This document shows, piece by piece, positions 31,813-42,446 of a DNA stretch of 64,000 nt. Positions within the stretch are counted from its first letter, which is position 1. The number at the start of each line of letters is the position of its first letter. The stretch is from Leuctra nigra (lineage: Eukaryota; Arthropoda; Insecta; Plecoptera; Leuctridae). The DNA lies in NCBI GenBank assembly GCA_934045905.1, contig OW203768.1, forward strand, positions 17,450,316 to 17,514,315. Reading direction: 5' to 3'. Position numbers and translations under genes: made by a program. A model generated the notes under the pieces. The model made no database searches. It was given only the letters and a program-made list of their open reading frames with translations, and was not told the DNA's origin.

Positions 31813-33443
31813 ATGGTTCCAGTCGTGACCTTGGTGACCTGCACGCTGTTGCTCCTAGCAGCACAGGCGACAGGTAATACAAACTTAGCGACTCGATTAG
31901 ATTAGATTAGATTATTAGAGTTTAACGGCGCGTCAACGACGAGGTTATATTGCGCACATTAATTTTAACTTTTAACTTTGTTGAACTAAGTGGAAGACAT
32001 CGGGAGGAGTCGACCTAACGTGCCCGATCTGGGGGAGTCTGAAACTGGTGGGAAAGCCAGGTCAGAATGGGGACAGACCGGGGGTGGAGAGCTTGGGGCA
32101 GGTGGGACTCGATTTCAGGGGGATCACCATCTCGAGGGGGGAGGCCGGCCCGAGGGGCCCGCGAATTTGGGGAGGGCATGGGACTAGGTCGACCCTGGAC
32201 TGCACTTGGTTGGGGCCAACTCGTATGTGAGCCGGCCCCTTAAGCCCCACCACCACGTCAAGGTGGCAGTCCATTGGTGGGGTAGCGACTCGATTATGTT
32301 TTATGGGAGACGGGGAAAGAATCTACAGTAATGCTACAGTTATTGGGTTATTTATTGAAGACATTTTAAAATTTCAAGAGTCCTCTTATACAGAATTGTA
32401 TGTCAAAATCATCACCCTTTATTTTACGTAGATATTAAATGTAATACAAATTTTTGTTATATTAAAAATATTTTTTTGTTGTAACATCTTTAACTTGGTC
32501 AACTTATTTTATTATATCACTCATTTCTATTGCAAAAAAAACATTTTTTCTAGGAAAGGAAATTTGGCTGCTTTTTTTACTTGGAGTGTCTTCTATGAGA
32601 ATACATCCACAAAAAAGATCGAATTTTCGGGGTTATTATTCCTTTTATATTGGTAGAAGAGTCCCTTAAAAGAAAAAAAGCTCTACTCTAAGCTCTATAA
32701 GCTCTATTTAAAAGCAGTAATTAAATGTTCAATTATAATGACTATACCGAGAATGGAGACTTTTGTGCAGATAGATATTCTACCCTTGAAGGTTCAGATA
32801 GTACTATTTTATTTATACATTGATGAGTCAAAATATTCGATTTTAAACATATTATACTACATGATTCAAAACATTCTATATTTTCAAACACAATTTGATT
32901 TGATGGTTCCAAATCCCCGCCTTTTTGAAATTGAAGAAAGCGGTGTTCCGCAAACATTCCAATTTTTTCAAACTGCATTGATGGTTTCAAAAGTTCGATA
33001 TTTTCAAATGCTTTATTCAAACAAATGATCTGAAACGTTCGATTGTCACAGCGAAGTGCCCCAGCTTGGTGGTCGACAACGGCACAGAGGTGTTCTGCAC
33101 CCTCCACGACCAGCTCGTCAGCTGTTTTGACGACGTCCAACTTGAGACGGTGGCTATTATGATATGTCGCGAGCCACTTATGATCAACGTCCCCAATCCG
33201 TCCAGTAGCCAAGCCAAGTCCAGGAGAACCACATGCTATTCGAGTGAGAGATGGACTTGGAGGCCAATTGAATGTGTGACAGGTAACACAAGCTAACTCT
33301 CTTTGAAATGCACCTTTTCTGTGGGTAGTTGCATTACTCTGGTTGCTAGGTAACATACTTTAGTCTTGTTTATTTTACTGTGGGACGGACAATTTTTCAA
33401 TAGTTTAATCGTACTTGTATTTTAAACAGTTATGAAAGAATGA

Positions 33444-33518
<75 letters not shown>

Positions 33519-36500
33519 TATCAAAAAAGGGATATTATATCAAGACATTTAATACTTATTGCTTATTTACTGAAAACATCTGTCCCCCAATTCGATTCTG
33601 GTAAAGTATGACATCAAATGAGTTTGCCATACCTGCTTAAGACGGTTAATTCACTTGTGGTAATCACTTCATATAGATTTTTCTCGACAAACATTTAAAT
33701 GTCAAATAATAGTCAATTCTCAAATAATATCTAGAACGCATCAACATTCTTCAAATTTGCCATGCATTTGCTTGATGACCTTCTCGCAAAACGTCCCCTT
33801 ATTGGTGCAAGCAATTTTCGTGGTCAATTCACCAGTCGAACCCAACTGTCCCTCCCTTTATTACAGTCTGAAATCATTCCAGGCCAGATTGATTTCGTTT
33901 TCGTTATAGAATGAGGTCACTTGACAGCGTACGTCTGAACTCTGACCAAACGGAGCCACCGTCAGTTGTTCTGTTAGGCCGAGAAAGACTTCATTGCGCG
34001 CTCACCTTGCAATGTACTCTTTCTCGGCCTAGCAGAATAACACACGATCAGCGCATTCTCTTGAGAGTTCAAACATACGCTGACTGTAAATGGCTTTACT
34101 TTATATTTCAAGGTCGATTACCTTGAACGGATTTGAACATTGTTCCTGCTAGACTGTGGACTTCGCCGCCCTCATGCTGTACCCAAGCGCATTGGCACCG
34201 AGTCAGTCAAGGTCGGGGAGCTGCCGTGGCACGTGAACGTCTACGCCGACAATAACCCCGGCAGCAGGGAGTTCTGGTGCGGCTCAACACTCATCACACC
34301 CTCCTTCGTAGTCACATGTAAGTCCCGTGTCATGCATTGGCAACGAGTCAGTCAAGGTCGGGGAGCTGCCGTGGCACGTGAACGTCTACGCTGACATTGA
34401 CCCCGGCAGCAGGGAGTTCTGGTGCGGCTCAACACTCATCACACCCTCCTTCGTAGTCACATGTAAGTCCCGTGTCATGCATCGGCACCGAGTCAGTCAA
34501 GGTCGGGGAGCTGCCGTGGCACGTGAACGTCTACGCTGACATTGACCCCGGCAGCAGGGTGTTCTGGTGCGGCTCAACACTCATCACACCCTCCTTCGTA
34601 ATCACATGTAAGTACACGTTCTTGGTCTCGTATTTAATCGTCATACACTCTAGGTACAGTGTAACAAGCGCTCGGCCGTTTTAGAAAATTGAGAGAGAAA
34701 AATTGTTTCGTAAGTGAGTGTAACTTTTACAGGATGTCTACATGATCAGTCTGATGGTATATTAGTAGCACTTTTTCATTTTTGCTTATTGCATCGTTAA
34801 TTAGGCGCCGGTTATTCAACAAAACCGCGCAAAACTATGAAATTTGCGATACGATTGGAGACCAAACCCGTTAACCAATTGACAATTGATCTCAAATTTT
34901 AAAACTTATAGGGTTTTCGCTTGGCACTTTTTTGAAATTTAATTTTATACGGCACCTAGGGAGTCAAGAAAATAGCTAATTTTTCACCAAAAGTCCACTA
35001 ATTATTACTAATTTACAAAACAAAAAATTAAAAATGTACCAAGGGATAACACTAAGTTTGTCTTTTATCTATAATCACAATTAAAATTTCAAGTAATTTG
35101 GTCTACCAATTTCGTCTCCAATCGTATCGCAAAAAGTGTCAACAAAAAGCAGCAAAATTGCTCGCGCTTGCAGCACCTTAATAGGCAATCATATTGTGTT
35201 GCATGCACTTGTATGGTGTGTGTAAGTTGCTGTTCTACAGATCTTGGATCAACAAGGTCAAACCAAACATAATGATTTGCGCGTTATCAAGATGATTTAC
35301 CTAATACTTCTTCGAAAAAAAATTGTAAAACATTTCAAATTTACCTTAAAAATAAATTTAATTAAATTCCTTTCCGAATTTGATGGAAATGTGTAAAATG
35401 TCGTAATATTAGCTGGAAAATGCAATATATAGAATTTAAATCGTTGTACCATTTAAAGATCTGGAAGAATTGAGCTTGAGCAATATTACAGAGCTACAAA
35501 ACATTGTCAACGACGTAATCTAAACCTGGACTACTACATGCACGGTTCGCCAGATATTATGACTTCCTGTCTTGTCGTAGACGGACACTGCGTGATGGAC
35601 GACAGGATCGCGACATGGGACTCCATCTGGTGGCCGGAGGACTGGGACGTGTCCACTGCACGTACAGATGTTACTCCTGTCTTGTTGCAGACGGACACTG
35701 CGTGATGGACGACAGGAACGCGACATGGGACTCCATCTGGTGGCCGGAGGACTGTACGTGTCCACTGCATGTACAGATGTTACTCCTGTCTTGCAGACGG
35801 ACACTGCGTGATGGACGACAGGAACGCGACATGGGACTCCATCTGGTGGCCGGAGGACTGGGACGTGTCCACTGCACGTACAGATGTTACTCCTGTCTTG
35901 CAGACGGACACTGCGTGATGGACGACAGAAACGCGACATGGGACTCCATCTGGTGGCCGGAGGACTGGGACGTGTCCACTGCACGTACAGATGTTACTCC
36001 TGTCTTGTTGCAGACGGACACTGCGTGATGGACGACAGGATCGCGACATGGGACTCCATCTGGTGGCCGGAGGACTGGGACGTGTCCACTGCACGTACAG
36101 ATGTTACTCCTGTCTTGCAGACGGACACTGCGTGATGGACGACAGGAACGCGACATGGGACTCCATCTGGTGGCCGGAGGACTGGGACGTGTCCACTGCA
36201 CGTACAGATGTTACTCCTGTCTTGCAGACGGACACTGCGTGATGGACGACAGGAACGCGACATGGGACTCCATCTGGTGGCCGGAGGACTGGGACGTGTC
36301 CACTGCACGTACAGATGTTACTCCTGTCTTGTTGCAGACGGACACTGCGTGATGGACGACAGGATCGCGACATGGGACTCCATCTGGTGGCCGGAGGACT
36401 GGGACGTGTCCACTGCACGTACAGATGTTACTCCTGTCTTGTTGCAGACGGACACTGCGTGATGGACGACAGGAACGCGACATGGGACTCCATCTGGTGG

Positions 36501-39500
36501 CCGGAGGACTGGGACGTGTCCACTGCACGTACAGATGTTACTCCTGTCTTGCAGACGGACACTGCGTGATGGACGACAGGAACGCGACATGGGACTCCAT
36601 CTGGTGGCCGGAGGACTGGGACGTGTCCACTGCACGTACAGATGTTACTCCTGTCTTGCAGACGGACACTGCGTGATGGACGACAGGAACGCGACATGGG
36701 ACTCCATCTGGTGGCCGGAGGACTGGGACGTGTCCACTGCACGTACAGATGTTACTCCTGTCTTGTTGCAGACGGACACTGCGTGATGGACGACAGGATC
36801 GCGACATGGGACTCCATCTGGTGGCCGGAGTACTAGGACGTGTCCACTGCACGTACAGATGTTACTCCTGTCTTGCAGACGGACACTGCGTGATGGACGA
36901 CAGGAACGCGACATGGGACTCCATCTGGTGGCCGGAGGACTGGGACGTGTCCACTGCACGTACAGATGTTACTCCTGTCTTGTTGCAGACGGACACTGCG
37001 TGATGGACGACAGGATCGCGACATGGGACTCCATCTGGTGGCCGGAGGACTGGGACGTGTCCACTGCACGTACAGATGTTACTCCTGTCTTGTTGCAGAC
37101 GGACACTGCGTGATGGACGACAGGAACGCGACATGGGACTCCATCTGGTGGCCGGAGGACTGGGACGTGTCCACTGCACGTACAGATGTTACTCCTGTCT
37201 TGTTGCAGACGACACTGCGTGATGGACGACAGGATCGCGACATGGGACTCCATCTGGTGGCCGGAGGACTGGGACGTGTCCACTGCACGTACAGATGTTA
37301 CTCCTGTCTTGTTGCAGACGGACACTGCGTGATGGACGACAGGAACGCGACATGGGACTCCATCTGGTGGCCGGAGGACTGGGACGTGTCCACTGCACGT
37401 ACAGATGTTACTCCTGTCTTGCAGACGGACACTGCGTGATGGACGACAGGAACGCGACATGGGACTCCATCTGGTGGCCGGAGGACTGGGACGTGTCCAC
37501 TGCACGTACAGATGTTACTCCTGTCTTGCAGACGGACACTGCGTGATGGACGACAGGAACGCGACATGGGACTCCATCTGGTGGCCGGAGGACTGGGACG
37601 TGTCCACTGCACGTACAGATGTTACTCCTGTCTTGTTGCAGACGGACACTGCGTGATGGACGACAGGATCGCGACATGGGACTCCATCTGGTGGCCGGAG
37701 GACTGGGACGTGTCCACTGCACGTACAGATGTTACTCCTGTCTTGCAGACGGACACTGCGTGATGGACGACAGGAACGCGACATGGGACTCCATCTGGTG
37801 GCCGGAGGACTGGGACGTGTCCACTGCACGTACAGATGTTACTCCTGTCTTGTTGCAGACGGACACTGCGTGATGGACGACAGGAACGCGACATGGGACG
37901 TGCAGAAACTCCATCTGGTGGCCGGAGGACTGGGACGTGTCCACTGCACGTACAGATGTTACTCCTGTCTTGCAGACGGACACTGCGTGATGGACGACAG
38001 GAACGCGACATGGGACTCCATCTGGTGGCCGGAGGACTGGGACGTGTCCACTGCACGTACAGATGTTACTCCTGTCTTGCAGACGGACACTGCGTGATGG
38101 ACGACAGGATCGCGACATGGGACTCCATCTGGTGGCCGGAGGACTGGGACGTGTCCACTGCACGTACAGATGTTACTCCTGTCTTGCAGACGGACACTGC
38201 GTGATGGACGACAGGAACGCGACATGGGACTCCATCTGGTGGCCGGAGGACTGGGACGTGTCCACTGCACGTACAGATGTTACTCCTGTCTTGTTGCAGA
38301 CGGACACTGCGTGATGGACGACAGGAACGCGACATGGGACGTGCAGAAACTCCATCTGGTGGCCGGCAAACACGTCCAGGACTTGGACGTGTCCGAGCCC
38401 ACTGCGCAGAGACGCCGAGTACTACACGTCTTCAAGCCCGACGAGTTACAAAAAAAGTTACAGCTGTTCGAATATGGTTATCGAAAAGTCGATTAAACGG
38501 ATCTCAAATTAATCGACTTTTCGATAACCATATTCGAACAGCTGTAACTTTTTTTCTACATTAGTAATGTTTTTGAAACTTTCACACATCAAACCTTGGT
38601 ATGTTTATTATAATATGTGAGATGTTCAGCCAAATTACTGAAGAAGTTTCATCACAGCGATATCTCGCCCATTGGACCTTTTCTTGCGCCAACCGGAATT
38701 TAATAACCGGCCCACGTTGTTCAGTATGTATAAAAAGCTCTTTTTGTAATCTTTTTTCCCCAAGATGGCGGCGTTGGATATTTTTGTTTTCTTTTTTTCA
38801 AATTACATAATCCAATTTATGTGTGCCAATTTTTTCAGTTTTTTTTTTGAAACCGTCGATTTTTTGGAAAATACACCCCGCCCCCGCCCCCGGCCAGGGT
38901 TGCGAGGTTGGCACCATGACTTTTCAAACATCTCAAAGCATGCTTTATCAAATGGCATTTGGTGCCAGCCCCCTTCACAAAAATCCTACGGTATAATTCA
39001 CTTGTTCCTGTACTACCTCCATAAAAACGAATTGAAAATAAGTTCGATTTCTATTCAAGAAATATTGCTTTTTCTCAACAATGGAAAACAGAAGATTGTT
39101 GCGAATTCGGGAAAGTTGACCCAAAGAATGTACCTTTCATATGCCGCAAAGATTTTTTAGATCGGATGAACGGTTTCGGCGCTACGATGTCATAAAAAAG
39201 CGGTAAAATTCACTCCGTTCAAGGCCCGCCGAGATCAATTAACATTGTGTAGTCCCTATCCCGCTCCGAAAAACGGCACTAAATCGGCTCTTACTCATAA
39301 AGTATTGGTGATAGAAAAAAATGTTAAATTACAAAGTTTTTGCATTTTATGAGTGCCCGCCGAGATCAATTAACATTGTGTAGTCCCTATCCCGCTCCGA
39401 AAAACGGCACTAAATCGGCTCTTACTCATAAAGTATTGGTGATAGAAAAAAATGTTAAATTACAAAGTTATTGCATTTTATGAGTACTATAACTTTTGTT

Positions 39501-42446
39501 TGGGACATTTGTTAGTCCAATGACCGATTTAAAGTGTATATAAATTTTTAATGTTTCAATTTTTTTTTCCAAGATGGCGGCCGAAATTTTTTAAAATAAA
39601 TTTTTTTCACAATAGGGCATTCAGTTTTGATCTTAAATAAAAAAAAATAATCCTCTATGTCTTTTCGTGTAGGGTACAGGAATGAATAACTTTAGCCCCC
39701 AGCCCCCAGCCCCCGCCAGGGGTCTGGGGGTGGCACCAAATTTTTTTAGGTTTTGGACCTATATATGCATTTAGTGAGATAGGTGGCACCTTTCCTTCAC
39801 GACGATCCTACGGGAGCTTTAAATCGACCTTTTGGCCCCCTACTATGGTGCGATCTGTGAAAATGGACCTGTGTGTGAAGGATAGTGATTTCCAGTTTTT
39901 TTTTATAAAGAGCTGGAGCTTATAAAGCACTTTGGAAAGAGGAAATAATTAGGAATAGATCATACAAAACTTTAAATTCTGATAATAAATAAAAAAGTTT
40001 TATTTTTTTTAATTTTATTATTCGAAAACTTACAAAGCAGGAAAAATGAGTTTAAAGTAAAGCAACAGGTTTTTTTTAAGATTTTTTTTTAGTATTTGTA
40101 TTTACCGAGATGAAGGAAACACCACTAGGTAGCCGATAAAGCTTTAATCCGAAAATCGATAAAATAACCATTTTAACACATAATTGCATTTTGCAGCAAA
40201 CTGACTCTTTCACCCACAGGTCCCTATTCACAGATCGCATCACTCATAAGTCATAATCATTCCCTTATTGAAGAGCCGAGATATGCTAAAGATCTCATTG
40301 ATAGGTTGCTGCCGTTGGGCCAGAAAGACTGGGGTGTTTGGGGGTAAATGTGACGACCTCCCTCCACCTGTTATCAGTCTCTCGACGGCGCGGGTCGCGC
40401 TCTAAATGTTACGCCCTTCTTCGGAAGGGACGTTAAGCCGTTGGCCCCCTTGGTATCTTTCAAAGGAGAAGGCTTTATGCCGCTACCGGGTTTTCTCTCC
40501 TCCCTTCTCTATATTACATTCTCACTATTGAAGCTTCGCCTCTGTTGAGAATATAGACTTAATAAATAATATTATTTATTGTGATGTTGTCGATTCAGGT
40601 CTCCGCAATGCGCAAGAGTGCGAACAACACCACAGTCTTCACATCCCTCCGTCGCTCCTTCATCTCGCATGCCACTTGCAACGCCTCCGTGGAGGAGCCC
40701 GTCAGAGAGTGGCTGAAGGCTGACGACATGCTGTGCGCGGTGCCGGCTGCGGACAAGGAAGCGGACAAGGAGGCCGACAAGGAGGCCGACGCAGGCGCAT
40801 GTCACTCGACGCTCGGGGCAGGCTGGGTCTTCCTCAACAAGGTATGAAGGAGCAAGATGGCTCAGGGTTACGCAACAATTAAAGAGGGAATCTTGAACTA
40901 TACTGAAGTCCTTACTTCGCTCTCTGTCTTTGGATTTTTGGGGTCAATCGAGAGACAATACCTGCATACCTTGTTTGAGTCAGGTTTGAGTATACTTTTG
41001 TATTGTCGGGCATACTCGGGTTTTGTCGGCAATGCTCGTGTTATGTCGGGTATACTCGGCTGTTGTCGGGTATGCTCGGGCTATGTCGTGTATATTCGGG
41101 TGTTGTCGGCTGTGTTATGTCGTGTATACTCGGGTGTTGTCGGCTATACTCGTGTATTGTCGTGTATACTCGGGTGTTGTCGGCTGTGTTATGTCGTGTA
41201 TACTCGGGTGTTGTCGGCAATGCTCGTGTTATGTCGTGTATACTCGGGTGTTGTCGTGTATACTCGGTGTTGTCGGCAATGCTCGTGTATTGTCGTGTAT
41301 ACTCGGGTGTTGTCGTGTATACTCGGGTGTTGTCGGCTGTGTTATGTCGTGTATACTCGGGTGTTGTCGGCTGTATTATGTCGTGTATACTCGGGTGTTG
41401 TCGTGTATACTCAGGTGTGTCGGCTGTGTTTTGTCCTTTATACTCGGGTGTTGTCGGCAATGCTCGTATTATGTCGGGTATACTCGGCTGTTGTCGGGTA
41501 TGCTCGGGCTATGTCGTGTATATTCGGGTGTTGTCGGCTGTGTTATGTCGTGTATACTCGGGTGTTGTCGGCAATGCTCGTGTTATGTCGGGTATACTCG
41601 GCTGTTGTCGGGTATGCTCGGGCTATGTCGTGTATATTCGGGTGTTGTCGGCTGTGTTATGTCGTGTATACTCGGGTGTTGTCGTGTATACTCGGGTGTT
41701 GTCGGCTATACTCGTGTATTGTCGTGTATACTCGGGTGTTGTCGGCAATGCTCGTGTTATGTCGTGTATACTCGGGTGTTGTCGTGTATACTCGGGTGTT
41801 GTCGGCAATGCTCGTGTATTGTCGTGTATACTCGGGTGTTGTCGGCAATGCTCGTGTTATGTCGTGTATACTCGGGTGTTGTCGGCAATGCTCGTGTATT
41901 GTCGTGTATACTCGGGTGTTGTCGGCAATGCTCGTGTTATGTCGTGTATACTCGGGTGTTGTCGGGTATGCTCGGGCTATGTCGTGTATACTCGGCTGTG
42001 TTATGTCGTGTATACTCGGGTGTTGTCGGCAATGCTCGTGTTATGTCGTGTATACTAGTATATTGTCGTGTATACTCGGGTGTTGTCGGGTATGCTCGTG
42101 TTTTGTCGGGTATACTCGGGTGTTGTCGGCTGTGTTATGTCGTGTATACTCGGGTGTTGTCGTGTATACTCGGGTGTTTTTGGCAATGCTCGTGTTATGT
42201 CGGGTATACTCGGCTGGACACCTGGATGTTGTGTTGCAGACGACGGCTCGCGGTCCTCGCTACTTCCTGCGAGGGATCCACAAGGCGTGGATGGCTGGAG
42301 ACAAGATGGCGGATGGCTGTCACGACCACCGTGTCGTCGGCTATACTCGGGTGGCGAGTTACATCACATGGATGCGTAACCGAATATTCCCGATCGATTA
42401 TTCCCGACTTCAGCATGAGAAAAAAGTATTTCTTACGTTGATGTAA
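31813..42446 (+). CDS. Secreted sushi-trypsin serine protease homologue (modular serine protease-like)
   Basis: Recognised exons: 31813-31873 (ATG and signal peptide with CTLLLLAAQA), 33052-33282 (six-Cys sushi-like domain ending W..RPIEC), 34153-34317 (CGLRR, GELPWHVNVY, WCGSTLITPSFVVT), about 38300-38442 (GHCVMDDR, HLVAGKHVQDLD), 40599-40841 (HATCNAS, DDMLCAV, ACHSTLGAGWVF) and 42240-42446 (RYFLRGI, VVGYTRVASYITW, stop). Phases agree at the first four junctions I could test (1/1/1 and 0/0). In insects, modular serine proteases start immune cascades. Here His in GHC is kept, but GDSGG is replaced by STLGA, so Ser is Leu, and the Asp exon was not found. It is therefore a non-catalytic homologue or a decaying gene. 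Three exons have spawned tandem repeats. Exon 5 carries a repeated DKEA insertion. AATAAA lies at 42536. The LDLa repeats usual in this family are absent. Confidence 0.82.
31900..32282 (-). mobile_element. GC-rich non-LTR derived element with 14-bp duplication
   Basis: Flanked by TAGCGACTCGATTA on both sides (31886-31899 and 32283-32296). Read on the minus strand it starts near CCACCTTGACGTGGTGG and ends 'CGTTAAACTC' plus TAATC repeats, as short retroposons copied by a LINE do. The GC content is far above that of the intron it sits in. It lies 26 bases after the donor of the signal-peptide exon. Confidence 0.75.
33433..33518. repeat. (GAAA)n microsatellite
   Basis: About 21 perfect GAAA units in the intron after the sushi exon. 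Confidence 0.95.
33919..34086. mobile_element. Tc1/mariner-type MITE, copy 2
   Basis: Same family as 27744-27919: GTCTGAACTC arms, the GTTAGGCCGAGAAAGA hairpin, and a right end CAGTCAGCGTATGTTTGAAC followed by TA. The left end is diverged. It ends 66 bases before exon 3 of the protease-like gene. Confidence 0.65.
34189..34613 (+). repeat. ~145-bp tandem triplication of exon 3 part
   Basis: The 3' part of the GELPWHVNVY exon with its GT donor and about 16 bases of intron is repeated three times. Only the first copy has an AG acceptor and the CGLRR start; copies 2 and 3 begin within the exon and are probably skipped. Confidence 0.9.
34650..35190 (-). repeat. Interspersed repeat, ~500 bp, copy 2
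   Basis: Inverted relative of 19250-19752 and 44085-44600. It runs from the 'CGCTCGGCCGTTTTAGAAAA' edge to the 'CGCGCTTGCAGCACCTTA' edge, and lies in an intron. Confidence 0.7.
35581..38299 (+). repeat. 107/110-bp array of 25 decayed copies of the catalytic-His exon
   Basis: Twenty-five units start at the AG acceptor of the GHCVMDDR exon and end in the acceptor of the next. Each keeps the polypyrimidine tract and CAG, in two forms: CTTGCAG or CTTGTTGCAG (the first unit has GTCGTAG). Compared with the intact exon at 38300, nearly all units lack GTGCAGAAAC and later parts, which shifts the frame to a TGA soon after. Units alternate AGGATCGCG and AGGAACGCG in a loose pattern of three. The unit at 37859 keeps the GTGCAGAAAC piece. 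Confidence 0.92.
38450..38555. repeat. Perfect hairpin with 47-base arms
   Basis: 38450-38496 and 38509-38555 are exact inverted copies (outer AAAAAAAGTTACAGCTG, inner GTCGATTAA) around a 12-base loop. It starts within a few bases of where exon 4 of the protease-like gene should end. Confidence 0.92.
38556..40338. other. Non-coding repeat region in the protease-like gene
   Basis: No exon seen, although one carrying the catalytic Asp is expected here. Holds 'AAGATGGCGGC' blocks (38763, 39571), a 131-bp tandem duplication at 39224-39485 and a 'CCCCCAGCCCCCAGCCCCC' stretch near 39700. It looks like old transposon sequence. Confidence 0.5.
39224..39485. repeat. 131-bp direct duplication
   Basis: 39224-39354 and 39355-39485 are nearly identical, both starting GCCCGCCGAGATCAATTAAC. 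The duplication must be recent. Confidence 0.9.
40339..40578 (+). mobile_element. LINE-like 3' end abutting an exon acceptor
   Basis: 'CCCTTCTTCGGAAGGGACG' followed by TTAAGCCGTTGGCCCC is the kind of 3' UTR end found in insect non-LTR elements. It ends in an AATAAT-type tail at about 40558-40578. The tail stops about 20 bases before exon 5 (40599). Confidence 0.55.
40991..42220 (+). repeat. 20-bp intronic minisatellite derived from the GYTRV exon
   Basis: About 60 units of variants of GTCGTGTATACTCGGGTGTT and GTCGGCAATGCTCGTGTTAT. A 20-base unit without stop codons leaves all three plus frames open, giving false frames of up to 529 codons. The last exon of the gene at 42334-42352 contains GTCGGCTATACTCGGGTG, the code for VGYTRV, which is the repeat unit. 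Confidence 0.93.

Noticed and set aside
32742..33356. 204-codon minus-strand frame
   Set aside because: It is antisense to the sushi-domain exon at 33052-33282, which has matching splice phases and a Cys pattern. The antisense frame has no family features.
27744..34086. Palindromic target sites (TTCCTA..TAGGAA and CAGCGTA..TACGCTG) around two MITE copies
   Set aside because: At first this looked like a preference for palindromic targets. Comparison of the copies shows the flanks continue as inverted repeat up to CAGT next to TA, so they are part of the element ends.
35520..38335. Many overlapping frames of 80-178 codons on both strands
   Set aside because: All are shadows of the 107/110-bp array.
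40857..42446. Open frame of 529 codons rich in CRVYSGVV
   Set aside because: A 20-bp repeat without stop codons keeps all three frames open. Only the last part (from 42240) is a real exon, entered by splicing.
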